Part shown: one piece after another, positions 8,521 to 16,689 of the stretch
Numbering within the stretch: position 1 is the stretch's first letter
Layout of the letters: every line of letters starts with the position of its first letter
Origin: Paraburkholderia tropica
Lineage (GTDB): Bacteria; Pseudomonadota; Gammaproteobacteria; Burkholderiales; Burkholderiaceae
DNA: 64,000 bases
Assembly: GCF_914484835.1 (NCBI RefSeq)
Contig: NZ_CAJZAR010000101.1
Span: 263,928-327,927 of the forward strand
Direction of reading: 5' to 3'
The notes under the pieces: model-generated
Told to the model about the DNA's origin: nothing
What the model saw: the letters and a program-made list of their open reading frames with translations, nothing else
Databases searched by the model: none
Position numbers and translations under genes: made by a program

Positions 8521-8556
8521 TCCTAATGTCGGCTCACGACTTCGAATGGAAGCAGC

Positions 8557-8934
8557 ATGCTCATTGGCGAACTCTGTAAACAGGCTGGCGTGTCTCGCGA
8601 TACGGTTCGCTATTACGAACGATTTGGTTTGCTCGACAAGGCGACGCAACCGCACGTCACGAATACCTATAAGCAGTATTCGGCGCTTTCGCTTCAGCGG
8701 ATACGCCTGATCGTCCACGCCAAAGCGCTCGGTTTCACTTTGGCGGAAATCCGCGATGTGATCGACGTATGGGATAGCCCGGGTTTCGGCACGGCGGACA
8801 AGGTCGCCTGTCTTCAGGCCAAGCTAAAAGAACTCGACGAAAAAAGTCACGCGCTGAGCGAGTTGCGCGCGGGACTGCTCAATGCGCTCGATAAAGTGGG
8901 CGGCGAATGCGTGGATGCGGAGATTGCCGGTTAA
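8557..8934 (+). CDS. MerR-family transcriptional regulator
   Basis: A 125-residue regulator with an N-terminal MerR winged helix (LCKQAGVSRDTVRYYERFGLL) and a C-terminal dimerisation helix (about residues 80-118). It has Cys86 (VACLQAKL) and Cys117 (GGECVDAE). The Cys positions are reminiscent of metal- or redox-sensing MerR proteins, but the metal-binding loop of CueR/ZntR is not evident. It is divergent from an SDR gene, with a MerR-type promoter in the gap, which makes that gene its likely target. Confidence 0.9.
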   Translation: MLIGELCKQAGVSRDTVRYYERFGLLDKATQPHVTNTYKQYSALSLQRIRLIVHAKALGFTLAEIRDVIDVWDSPGFGTADKVACLQAKLKELDEKSHALSELRAGLLNALDKVGGECVDAEIAG

Positions 8935-8948
8935 AGGTAGTCGTGACG

Positions 8949-9479
8949 ATGCGCACGCTCTACATTCAACCGGACGCTGCGCAAGGTTTGCCCAGTCAGT
9001 GCCACACCGTGGCGATCTCCGATCTGCTTCGGCAATTGATTGTCAGCGCGATGGCGATAACGGGCGATTACACCGCGGATTCACGCGACGGACGCCTGAT
9101 GGGTTTGCTGCTCGATGAACTCAATTTCCTGCCCGTGCTGCCGCTTCATTTGCCGTTGCCCACGCACCCGTATCTGGCCGATATTTGCCAACAGTTGCTC
9201 GATGCGCCCGACGACAAACGAACACTCGGTGAATGGGCGAAAGTCGCCGGCGTCGATGCAAAAACGCTGCAACGCGCGTTCGCCCGGCAAGTGAGCATGA
9301 CCTTCGGGCAATGGCGGCAGCAGGCGCGTCTGCTCATGGCGCTCGAACGGCTGGCGACGGGTCAGAGCATTCTCGATGTGGCGCTCGGCATGGGATACGA
9401 CAGTCCGAGCGCATTTACCGCGATGTTCAAAAAGCAGCTCGGCGTGGTGCCGAGCGAGTATTTCCGTATCAGCGAGTAA
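8949..9479 (+). CDS. AraC-family regulator lacking its N-terminal sensory domain
   Basis: A 176-residue protein matching the C-terminal two thirds of NimR-like AraC regulators. The double helix-turn-helix is complete (WAKVAGVDAKTLQRAFARQ and LDVALGMGYDSPSAFTAMFK, residues about 80-170). The sequence starts at the segment (RTLYIQPDAAQGLP) that normally follows the cupin fold, so the ~90-residue sensory domain is absent. An AAAGG ribosome site at 8933-8937 overlaps the merR stop and could drive translation from ATG 8949 (GTG 8943 is an alternative). It may be a remnant left by a deletion or a working DNA-binding module coupled to merR. Confidence 0.75.
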   Translation: MRTLYIQPDAAQGLPSQCHTVAISDLLRQLIVSAMAITGDYTADSRDGRLMGLLLDELNFLPVLPLHLPLPTHPYLADICQQLLDAPDDKRTLGEWAKVAGVDAKTLQRAFARQVSMTFGQWRQQARLLMALERLATGQSILDVALGMGYDSPSAFTAMFKKQLGVVPSEYFRISE

Positions 9480-9507
9480 GCGGATCCAGGCGGATCGGCG
9501 ACGGTTT

Positions 9508-10278
9508 TCAATGCCTGTTCAACGTCTCGCCGGGGCGCAGCGTCAGCACGCGCACGCCGTTGCGCGTCACGGCCACCGTGTGCTCGAATTGCGCGGACAG
9601 CTTTCCGTCGCGCGTCACGACCGTCCAGCCATCGTCCTCGGTCGCCACAGCGGCGCGGCCCTGATTGAGCATTGGCTCGATCGTGAACACCATGCCCTCG
9701 CGCAGCGTCAAGCCCGTGCGCGGTTTGCCCCAATGCAGCACCTGCGGATCCTCGTGCATTTCGCGGCCAATGCCGTGCCCGCAATATTCGCGCACGACCG
9801 AATAGCCATTGCGCCGCGCATGCCGCTCGATCGCGTGCCCGACATCGCCGAGCGTCGCGCCCGGACGCACGGCGCGAATGCCCTTCCACATCGCCTCGTA
9901 AGTCACATCGACGAGACGTTGCGCGAGCGGCGACACCTCGCCGACCAGATAAGTCTTGCTGGAATCGGCGATATAGCCGTTCTTCTCCAGCGTGATGTCG
10001 AAATTGACGATGTCGCCGCTTTGCAGAATCTCCGCCGCCGACGGCACGCCGTGACAGACCACGTGGTTGCGCGAAGCGTTGAGCGCGTAGGCATAGCCGT
10101 ACTGCCCCTTGCTGGCCGGGCGCGACTTGAGCTCGTTGACGATGAGGCCGTCGACGAGATCGTTCACCTGCATCGTCGACATGCCGATCAGGTTCAGCCG
10201 ATCCAGATAGCCGAACACGTCCGCGAGCAACTTGCCCGACTCCGCCATCAAGGCGATTTCCTCAGGCCGCTTGGTCAC
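9508..10278 (-). CDS. map: Type I methionine aminopeptidase
   Basis: A 256-residue metalloprotease that removes the initiator Met from nascent proteins. Metal ligands are visible in order: Asp (NFDITLEKNGY), Asp (ADSSKTY), His (CGHGIGREMHEDP), Glu (FTIEPML) and Glu (QFEHTVAV). There is no N-terminal zinc-finger extension, so this is the short MAP-Ia type. The start is a GTG that overlaps the stop of the upstream ParD-like gene (GTGA, 10278-10275), which implies translational coupling. Burkholderiaceae usually also carry a housekeeping map gene elsewhere, so this is probably an accessory copy. Confidence 0.93.
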   Translation of the reverse strand: MTKRPEEIALMAESGKLLADVFGYLDRLNLIGMSTMQVNDLVDGLIVNELKSRPASKGQYGYAYALNASRNHVVCHGVPSAAEILQSGDIVNFDITLEKNGYIADSSKTYLVGEVSPLAQRLVDVTYEAMWKGIRAVRPGATLGDVGHAIERHARRNGYSVVREYCGHGIGREMHEDPQVLHWGKPRTGLTLREGMVFTIEPMLNQGRAAVATEDDGWTVVTRDGKLSAQFEHTVAVTRNGVRVLTLRPGETLNRH

Positions 10279-10487
10279 GCCGACGCCACCTTGAGCGCTT
10301 CCGCCGCCACGCCCGCGGCCCGCAGTTCGCGGGCGACGATCTCGTTGAACGGCGTCGTCGGATTCATTTCGCACAGCATGCCGATCTTGATCCAGAACGC
10401 CGCCTGCGCGTTGATCGAGCGGCACGACACCGCGCTCGCCTTGCGGATTTGATCGTGCAATTCGTCGTCGATATTGACGATGCCCAT
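10275..10487 (-). CDS. ParD-like antitoxin-family protein
   Basis: A 70-residue protein beginning MGIVNIDDELHDQIRKAS. It resembles the ParD-like family, which has a ribbon-helix-helix-type N-terminus (IVNIDDELHDQIR) followed by a helical region (INAQAAFWIKIGML). It overlaps the start of the methionine aminopeptidase gene by 4 bases. No ParE/RelE-type toxin is present, so 'antitoxin' is only a family label. Three TATACG direct repeats upstream could be its autoregulatory site. This gene pair recurs in other Proteobacteria to my recollection, but its function is not established. Confidence 0.8.
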   Translation of the reverse strand: MGIVNIDDELHDQIRKASAVSCRSINAQAAFWIKIGMLCEMNPTTPFNEIVARELRAAGVAAEALKVASA

Positions 10488-10496
10488 TTGCGACTC

Positions 10497-10526
10497 CGTA
10501 TATATGAAACGTATATGGATCGTATA
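10497..10526 (-). promoter_or_regulatory. Triple TATACG direct repeat, candidate autoregulatory site
   Basis: The minus-strand hexamer TATACG occurs three times (10526-10521, 10515-10510, 10502-10497) with 11- and 13-bp periods, ending 10 bases before the ParD-like start codon. Direct repeats near the promoter are typical of ribbon-helix-helix regulators. Confidence 0.5.
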
Positions 10527-10626
10527 GCGTAAACCGGACGCCGTGCAACCGATTTCTGATTTCCGGCTCAGCTGCACGACCGAGGGCGGAATTCCGGTCC
10601 GACGCGCGTCCTGGGCACGTAAACGC

Positions 10627-10655
10627 AAAAACGGCGCTCAACGAGCGCCGTTTTT
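10627..10655 (-). terminator. Rho-independent terminator after ilvE
   Basis: A perfect stem (ACGGCGCT with AGCGCCGT, 5-nt loop) is flanked by A5 on one side and T5 on the other, so it can work in both directions. It lies just beyond the ilvE stop and before the ParD-like promoter. Confidence 0.9.
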
Positions 10656-10692
10656 ACGCGATATCGGCATCGCGCGATGCCGAGAGAACCGC

Positions 10693-11820
10693 TTACTGGC
10701 CGGCCGTCACGGGCTGAGCCTCGACCGTGCGCACCCAGCCGCGCGAATCCGGCGCCTTGCCGCGCTGGATGTCGGTGAGCAGCGTGCGCAGCTGGCGCGT
10801 GACCTGGCCTTCGCCGCCGTCGCCAATCGTGAACTCGCCGCCGGCGTGACGCACCGCGCCAATCGCGGTCACGACCGCCGCCGTACCGCAGGCGAAGGTT
10901 TCCTTGACGCGGCCCGAAGCCGAATCGGCCTGCCATTCGTCGAAGGCATACGGCGCTTCATTGACCGTGAAGCCCTCGGCGCGCGCCAGTTCGATGATCG
11001 ACGCGCGCGTGATGCCCGGCAGGATCGTGCCCGACAGCGGCGGCGTGCGCAGCGAGTTGTCGTCCATCAAGAAGAAGATGTTCATGCCGCCGAGTTCCTC
11101 GATCCAGCGATGCGAGGCGGCGTCCAGGAACACCACCTGGTCGCAGCCGTGCGACGAGGCTTCCGTCTGCGCGATCAGGCTGGCCGCGTAGTTGCCGCCG
11201 CACTTGGCCGCGCCGGTGCCGCCGGGCGCGGCACGCGTGTAGGTGTCCGACGCCCAGACCGTGACCGCCGACTTGCCCGACTTGAAATAGGGGCCGACCG
11301 GGCACGCGATCACGCAGAACACGTATTCCGAGGCCGCGCGCACGCCCAGATAGTTCTCGATCGCGAACATGAACGGGCGCAGATAGAGGCTGCTGCCGTT
11401 GCCGCCCGGGACCCAGGCGCGGTCGATGTCGACGAGCGCCTCGACGGCGCCGAGGAACAGTTCTTCCGGCAGTTCTGGCATCGACATTCGGCTGGCCGAG
11501 GCGCGGAAGCGCTTGGCGTTCTCGAGCGGACGGAACAGCGAAACCTCGCCGTTGTCGCGACGGTAGGCCTTCATGCCTTCGAAGATTTCCTGCGCGTAAT
11601 GCAGGACGGCGCAGGCCGGATCGATTTCGAACGCGCGGCGCGGACCGACTTTGGCGTCGTGCCAGCCGAGCCCTTCCTTCCAGCGGATCGTGACCATGTG
11701 GTCCGTAAACACCTTGCCGAATACGGGTTCGGCGATCAATGCGGTGATCGCGTCGGCGGGCGTCGGCTGCGGGTGGCGTTCGAGGGCAAACTCGGGCTGA
11801 GGGGTGGCAGTCTTGTTCAT
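10693..11820 (-). CDS. ilvE: Branched-chain amino acid aminotransferase (long form)
   Basis: A 375-residue class IV PLP aminotransferase that performs the last step in Leu, Ile and Val synthesis and the first in their breakdown. The length and motifs (FEGMKAYR, YLRPFMFA, AAKCGGNYAASL, GGMNIFF, SGTILPGITR) match the longer BCAT group also found in eukaryotes. The PLP lysine is in the AAKCGGNY region. The ATG at 11820 was chosen because the ~97 upstream codons of open frame are unlike the family. A clear terminator follows, and the gene seems to be transcribed alone. Confidence 0.95.
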   Translation of the reverse strand: MNKTATPQPEFALERHPQPTPADAITALIAEPVFGKVFTDHMVTIRWKEGLGWHDAKVGPRRAFEIDPACAVLHYAQEIFEGMKAYRRDNGEVSLFRPLENAKRFRASASRMSMPELPEELFLGAVEALVDIDRAWVPGGNGSSLYLRPFMFAIENYLGVRAASEYVFCVIACPVGPYFKSGKSAVTVWASDTYTRAAPGGTGAAKCGGNYAASLIAQTEASSHGCDQVVFLDAASHRWIEELGGMNIFFLMDDNSLRTPPLSGTILPGITRASIIELARAEGFTVNEAPYAFDEWQADSASGRVKETFACGTAAVVTAIGAVRHAGGEFTIGDGGEGQVTRQLRTLLTDIQRGKAPDSRGWVRTVEAQPVTAGQ

Positions 11821-12477
11821 GGCGTGTAAAAAATGCAGAAAAAAAGCGCCCGTAATGGTCGGCGGCCCTCCAGTATGGCAATTTCGCCGCTCACGCGCCA
11901 GCGAACACACCGTTTTGTGCACTGCAACGTATTCGCTGCCCCGAAACGTCCGAATGAAAATGTAAGGAAATGGGATGCCCAGTTGAACGATCAGGGCATC
12001 CAGCGGCCGGCAGGCGATAGTCGATTTGGCGGCTTCCGCGACTCCGAAGCGCAGGCATTCGTCGCGCAGAATCACGCGGGAACGTTTTGAAAAGCGGAGA
12101 GCGTTGCGCACGCCGATCGACTCGCATCGCTATGGGGAAAGTGGCGCGACACAGACTTATCGGGTGTCGGCGGACAACGAATGTCGACGCGCGAGCAAAG
12201 CGCCCGCGCATTCGATCCAGGGATATCCGCGAACGGCAATGGTCCGACGGATGAAATAAAAAGAGCCAGCGCTAGCTGGCACAAGCCGATCGTTGCCGGG
12301 GAAGCAAACGCGGCGGGGAAATCAGCTTACCGAATTAACCATTCGGTACAAATCTGCCCCGAGTGTAATCGCAGCGTCAGCAAAAATCCATGACACCCTA
12401 AATTTGTTTTGTAACGTCGATGGAATAAAAGCAGGCTTAATCAGGAAGCGGATCGAGCAAACGCACGAACGATTGTT
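11821..12477. other. Intergenic region upstream of ilvE
   Basis: This 657-base gap has no convincing gene. It must hold the ilvE promoter, and it contains the terminator of the diguanylate cyclase operon at 12251-12280. No leader peptide or T-box-like element for branched-chain control was seen. Confidence 0.55.
12251..12280 (-). terminator. Rho-independent terminator of the SBP-diguanylate cyclase operon
   Basis: On the minus strand GCCAGC-tagc-GCTGGC forms a perfect stem followed by TCTTTTTATTT. It lies about 200 bases beyond the cyclase stop and points in the same direction. Confidence 0.8.
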
Positions 12478-14337
12478 TTATTCGTCGCCGCGCGAAGGAG
12501 TGTCGGTATCGGCGACCCCTTCGGGCGCAATGTCGTGTGAATCGGCCTGTGAATCGGCCTGTGAATCGGCCTGTGAATCGGCCTGTGAATCGGCCTGTGA
12601 ATCTGCACGTAAATTAGCGCGTGAATTGGCGCGATCCCGATAACGCACATAGTCGGCGCCCACCGATGTCTTGGCGATATACATCGCGGCATCGGCTTTC
12701 GCGAGCAATTCCCTCGCATGGTCGCCATCGTCTGGAAACTCGCTGACGCCGATGCTCACGCCAACATCGACCCACTGCGCGCCGAGCGGCACCGCCACTT
12801 CCATCGCGGCCTGAATGCGCGCCGCCGTCGCCGCGATCGACTCCGGCGAGCGCACGTCGCTGGCGAGGATGACGAACTCGTCGCCGCCGAAGCGGGCCAC
12901 GATGTCCGTATCGCGCAGCGCCGCGCGAAGACGCTGCGCCACCACCGCGAGCGCCGCGTCGCCGGCCGAGTGGCCGAATTGATCGTTGATCTGCTTGAAG
13001 CCGTTCAGATCGACGAACAGCACCGCCAGCCTTTCGCCGCACAGCGCCGCGCGCCGGATCGACATCTCGAGCTGATCCATGAAGCGCATGCGATTGGGCA
13101 GACCGGTCAGCGTGTCGTGCCCCGCGAGATGCGTCAACTCTTCCTGCCGCGCATGGAGCGCGTGGACCTGCGAGCGAATCTCGCTGCGCATGTGTTCGAA
13201 GCAACGCGCGAGCACGCCGATTTCATCGGAGCGCGACACGGGCAGACGCTGCATGGCGTCGTCGTCGAAAATGTGCGTCACCGCGTGCGCGAGCGTGCGC
13301 AGCGGACGCACCAGCGCACGCGCGAACAGAATCGCCAGCACGATCGCGACGACACTCGATATCAGCGCGAGACGCACGATCTGCGCGCCCAATGCGTTGG
13401 CGGGCGCGAGCACATCGCTGAGCGGCCGCGCGAGCCCGAGCGCGACGAAACGCTTGCCGTCGACGACGCCATACGGCAGGCGCACGAACGCGAACACTTC
13501 GGCGGGCGGCTGATGCGGATGCGCGTAACCGGTAAACGTCACGTTCGACTGGCTGCCGTCGAACAGCGAACCGGTGAGCGGGAAACTCTTCTGCATCAGC
13601 ACGCGCCGGCCGCGCTCGAAACCGAAGGTCTGCGCCGGGTCGGGATGAACCAAAAAATCGCCCCACTCGTTCGCCATGTACACCGCGTAATCGGCGGGCA
13701 AATCGCGTTCGATCCGCTCGAACACGCGGCCCAGATCGACGTCGATCACCAGCACGCCGACGTTGCCGCCGCCCGCATCGGCGATGGGCGTGCCGATCCT
13801 CACCACAGGCTGGTCCGGGTCCGATCCGCCGCCCCCTTCGAGCCCGACCGGCGAGAGATAGACGCGCCCCGCGCTCGCGAGCAGCGTATCGAACACGTAG
13901 GGAAACTGGCCCTTCTCCTGCAAGTCGTCGTCGGGGACGATCGCGATGTCATGCTCGCCGCGATTGACGCGCACGCGTTCGAGCCCGAAGTGGGAGCGCG
14001 AAATCAGACGAATCTGCCGATACTCGGGATGCTGCCGCATGAAGCTGACGAACACCTGCTTGAGCCGCGCGCTGCCGGGATCGGGCGCATCGCCGCGCGC
14101 GAGCGGCGCGGACGAAGGCAGCGTCGCGAGCACGAGCGCGTCGGCGGCGACGTCGCCGAGCGCGGCGGTGAAGCGCTGGCCGAGCAGTTGCGTCGACGTC
14201 AGCAGGCTGTGCTGGGCTTCGCGCATCAGCATCTGGCGATTGGCCTGATAGGTCGAATAACCGGTGGCGCCCGACGCGAGCACGCCGATGCACACCAGCA
14301 GAATCGAGAGTCTGGCCGCCAACCCGAGCTTGATCAT
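12478..14337 (-). CDS. Membrane diguanylate cyclase: periplasmic sensor, HAMP, GGDEF
   Basis: A 619-residue inner-membrane enzyme predicted to make cyclic-di-GMP. The order is an N-terminal TM helix (about 5-28), a large periplasmic Cache-like sensor (30-300), a second TM helix (LALISSVVAIVLAILFARALV), a HAMP linker, then a GGDEF domain. The active-site signature RFGGDEFVIL is intact, and RDTD five residues upstream is a product-inhibition I-site. The C-terminal tail is low-complexity (ADSQ repeats) encoded by a 12-bp tandem repeat. The ATG at 14337 overlaps the stop of the binding-protein gene (ATGA). The coupling suggests that the binding protein delivers the signal to the periplasmic domain. 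Confidence 0.93.
   Translation of the reverse strand: MIKLGLAARLSILLVCIGVLASGATGYSTYQANRQMLMREAQHSLLTSTQLLGQRFTAALGDVAADALVLATLPSSAPLARGDAPDPGSARLKQVFVSFMRQHPEYRQIRLISRSHFGLERVRVNRGEHDIAIVPDDDLQEKGQFPYVFDTLLASAGRVYLSPVGLEGGGGSDPDQPVVRIGTPIADAGGGNVGVLVIDVDLGRVFERIERDLPADYAVYMANEWGDFLVHPDPAQTFGFERGRRVLMQKSFPLTGSLFDGSQSNVTFTGYAHPHQPPAEVFAFVRLPYGVVDGKRFVALGLARPLSDVLAPANALGAQIVRLALISSVVAIVLAILFARALVRPLRTLAHAVTHIFDDDAMQRLPVSRSDEIGVLARCFEHMRSEIRSQVHALHARQEELTHLAGHDTLTGLPNRMRFMDQLEMSIRRAALCGERLAVLFVDLNGFKQINDQFGHSAGDAALAVVAQRLRAALRDTDIVARFGGDEFVILASDVRSPESIAATAARIQAAMEVAVPLGAQWVDVGVSIGVSEFPDDGDHARELLAKADAAMYIAKTSVGADYVRYRDRANSRANLRADSQADSQADSQADSQADSQADSHDIAPEGVADTDTPSRGDE
12541..12624. repeat. 12-bp tandem repeat inside the diguanylate cyclase gene
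   Basis: Five perfect copies of atcggcctgtga (12541-12600) are followed by two degenerate copies (to 12624). The unit encodes ADSQ in the cyclase tail on the opposite strand and keeps the reading frame whatever the copy number. Confidence 0.95.
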
Positions 14338-15464
14338 TCCGGGAAGGTCCTCAAACGGTCGCCCGATTCGATGCGCTGCCAGAGCGCTTCGCGTTGCCCG
14401 ATGCTCTCGACGAGCTGAAGCCAGACGAGGTTCGGCCCCGCGCCGGACGCGCCGCCGGGCACGGGCGTCATCGTGTTCGCGAGCCCTTCTCGCTGCGTCA
14501 GCTGCTCGCCGATCGACGGCTCCTGCATATAGTTGATCCACGCGTGCGCCAGCGTCGCATTGCTCGCGTTGCGCGTGATCGCCCAGCAATCGAGCCACGC
14601 GAGCGCGCCTTCGTCGGGCACGACATAGCCGACATCGACGCCCGCCTTGCGCAACTGCTCGACCTGCTGCGTGCCGTAGTTGCCGAACATCAGCGCCGCG
14701 TGATGCTGCACGAACAGCGCGGTCGCCTCCTCGGGCAACGTGTAATACGTCAGCAGATTGCGGCGCAAATTGACGAGTTCGCGCGTGACGGTACGCATCT
14801 GTTCCGGCGTGAGATGAAACGGATCGGGATAGCCCAGCGAGAGTGCCGTGAACGAGAAGTTGTGCTGCGCACTATTGAAATCGAGCACCTTGCCGCGATA
14901 GCGCGGATCCCACATCGCGCGCATCGAGCGCGGCGCGACCGGAATCTGCTTGCGGTCGTAGATGAGGCCCATCGACGAATAGGTGAACGGAATCGCATAG
15001 GCCTGGCCGCCATGCACGAGTCCGCCGATGTCGGCGAGCCGCTGAAAATACGGCTGCTGCCAGTGGCGATTGGGAATCTGCTTGAGGTCGAGCGTGGCGA
15101 GCATGCCCGCCTGCGCGTAGCGCGCGATCTCGGCGGTATTGGCCGCGAGCACGTCGAAGGGCGGCGGCACGGCGCTATGCATGCGTGCCCATAGCGCTTC
15201 GTCGGAATCGACGAACGTGACTTCGACCTTGGCGTGAAAACGTTTTTCGAACGCCTGGACCCAGTCGTCGTCAGCGTAGCCGGGCCACGCGAGCACGCGC
15301 AGCACCGACTGGCGCGGGGTGTTCGAATCCGCGAGCGTGCCGGTCCAGAGAAAGCTCAACCCGAGGATGACAACGGAAATGGGCATAGCCCATCCGCGCT
15401 TGCGACAGGGGCTGCCCACACCCGGAATGACCTTGCCAACGACGGTAGTGAAGCGTCGCCACAT
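14334..15464 (-). CDS. PotD/PotF-like periplasmic binding protein
   Basis: A 376-residue extracellular solute-binding protein of the spermidine/putrescine class. A hydrophobic signal segment (MPISVVILGLSFLWTGTLA) starts at residue 27, so ATG 15386 may be the true start. The mature part has family features: VLAWPGYADDDWVQAFEKRF, LAANTAEIARYAQAGML, IPFTYSSMGLIYDR and AWINYMQEP. No ABC permease or ATPase lies nearby. Its stop overlaps the start of a membrane diguanylate cyclase, so it is more likely a sensor subunit than a transporter component, as with NspS of Vibrio cholerae, which works through MbaA. The ligand (polyamine or other) is unproven. Confidence 0.88.
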   Translation of the reverse strand: MWRRFTTVVGKVIPGVGSPCRKRGWAMPISVVILGLSFLWTGTLADSNTPRQSVLRVLAWPGYADDDWVQAFEKRFHAKVEVTFVDSDEALWARMHSAVPPPFDVLAANTAEIARYAQAGMLATLDLKQIPNRHWQQPYFQRLADIGGLVHGGQAYAIPFTYSSMGLIYDRKQIPVAPRSMRAMWDPRYRGKVLDFNSAQHNFSFTALSLGYPDPFHLTPEQMRTVTRELVNLRRNLLTYYTLPEEATALFVQHHAALMFGNYGTQQVEQLRKAGVDVGYVVPDEGALAWLDCWAITRNASNATLAHAWINYMQEPSIGEQLTQREGLANTMTPVPGGASGAGPNLVWLQLVESIGQREALWQRIESGDRLRTFPE

Positions 15465-15774
15465 GTCGCCAACTTATTCGATGCTGTTTCAGGGTTTCGC
15501 ATCGCGCGTACCCCTTTTTGACGGAGCGAAGACCCGGCTTCGCTCGCCCCCGATTTACAGCGGTAATCCAATTATGGATTCCCGCTGCATATTCTAGCGA
15601 AGAAAGAAAAACAGAATATGCGTTTCGGGTTTTTATCCACATGGGGAAAAAGGGGTCGTTTTAAATGGGGAAATCGTGTAATGGGAGGCGTGTTTCGTTG
15701 CTGGAACGGCGTTGCAATAAATCTGTCACCGGGACGCTAATTCCTCGTATCGAATCATTAACCAATCCGATGAA
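15465..15774. other. Promoter region of the SBP-cyclase operon with two palindromes
   Basis: This 310-base gap holds two inverted repeats: AATCCA-atta-TGGATT (15565-15580) and GCATATTCT/AGAATATGC with a 17-nt spacer (15587-15621). The rest is AT-richer than the surroundings, as expected for a promoter. No gene was seen. Confidence 0.55.
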
Positions 15775-16689
15775 TCACCCGCGCCCCACCACCACCGGCA
15801 ACGCCAAATCCGCCGCCCATTCCTGCCACGACGCGTCATAAATCGACACATCGCCGCGCCCGGTCAGCGTCAGCGCGAGCGCGTCCACGGCAGCCGAAAT
15901 ACCCCCGCCGCAATACACACAAACCGGCTGCTCCCGATCCAGCGCGCCCAGCGCCTCGCGCAGCACCGAAACCACCGCGTACCGTCCGCTCGCATCGAAC
16001 AATCCGCGCGCGGGCACATTCAAACTGCCCGGAATATGTCCGCGACGCGCATAGCGGCTCGCCGCCTCGCCCGCGAACACCTCCGCCGACAGCGCGCACA
16101 CGAGCGTGCTGCGAAGCTCGCCTGCCACGATCGCCTCGACGTCGGCGCGATCGGCCCACATGCCATCGCGTTCACACACGTCGATCACCCCACGCGCCAC
16201 CACTTGAGCCGGCCCGCTCTCGACCGGCAGATCCGCCTCGCGCCATGCCCGCCAACCGCCATCGAGCACACGCGCCTCGATGCCGATCCAGCGCAGCATC
16301 CACCAGAGCCGCGCGGCCCAGAATCCATCGGCGCGATCGTAGATCACCACGCGCGACGTGTTGCTCACGCCCAGTTCGCCAAGCGCCTGCGCGAGCACAG
16401 CCGGCGCGGGCCGCATGAACGACAGCGTCGCGTGCGGCGCGCTCAACGCGTCGGTCAGATCGGCATGCCGCGCGCCCGGCACGCGCTGCGCGAGCCAGCC
16501 GTCGCGCCCGCTCGCCACGCGGTAGTCGCCGTCGAAACGCGGCGACGGCAACTCCACCTGCGCATCGAGCACGACGAGATCCGTCGCGCCCAACTCGCGC
16601 GCCAGCGCCTCCGGTTCGACCAGCACGCGTGCGCGGCGCGCGGCATCGTCGGCCTCGCTCTGCGCCTGGATGGCCTTTGCAACGTTCAT
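15775..16689 (-). CDS. Two-domain sulfurtransferase (rhodanese/3-mercaptopyruvate type)
   Basis: A 304-residue protein with an inactive N-terminal and an active C-terminal rhodanese domain. The catalytic loop CVYCGGGISA carries the persulfide cysteine. Its Gly-rich loop differs from both CRKGVT (rhodanese) and CG[S/T]GVT (mercaptopyruvate sulfurtransferase), so the sulfur donor is uncertain. It is the last gene of a minus-strand operon, and its ATG overlaps the stop of the kinase gene (ATGA, 16689-16686). Sulfur transfer would fit a pathway handling a sulfur-containing vitamin, but this link is inference. Confidence 0.88.
   Translation of the reverse strand: MNVAKAIQAQSEADDAARRARVLVEPEALARELGATDLVVLDAQVELPSPRFDGDYRVASGRDGWLAQRVPGARHADLTDALSAPHATLSFMRPAPAVLAQALGELGVSNTSRVVIYDRADGFWAARLWWMLRWIGIEARVLDGGWRAWREADLPVESGPAQVVARGVIDVCERDGMWADRADVEAIVAGELRSTLVCALSAEVFAGEAASRYARRGHIPGSLNVPARGLFDASGRYAVVSVLREALGALDREQPVCVYCGGGISAAVDALALTLTGRGDVSIYDASWQEWAADLALPVVVGRG

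Noticed and set aside
12541..12624. Regular repeats that could suggest a CRISPR array
   Set aside because: The units are 12 bp, contiguous and without spacers, and they encode a protein repeat in the diguanylate cyclase tail. No cas genes are present.
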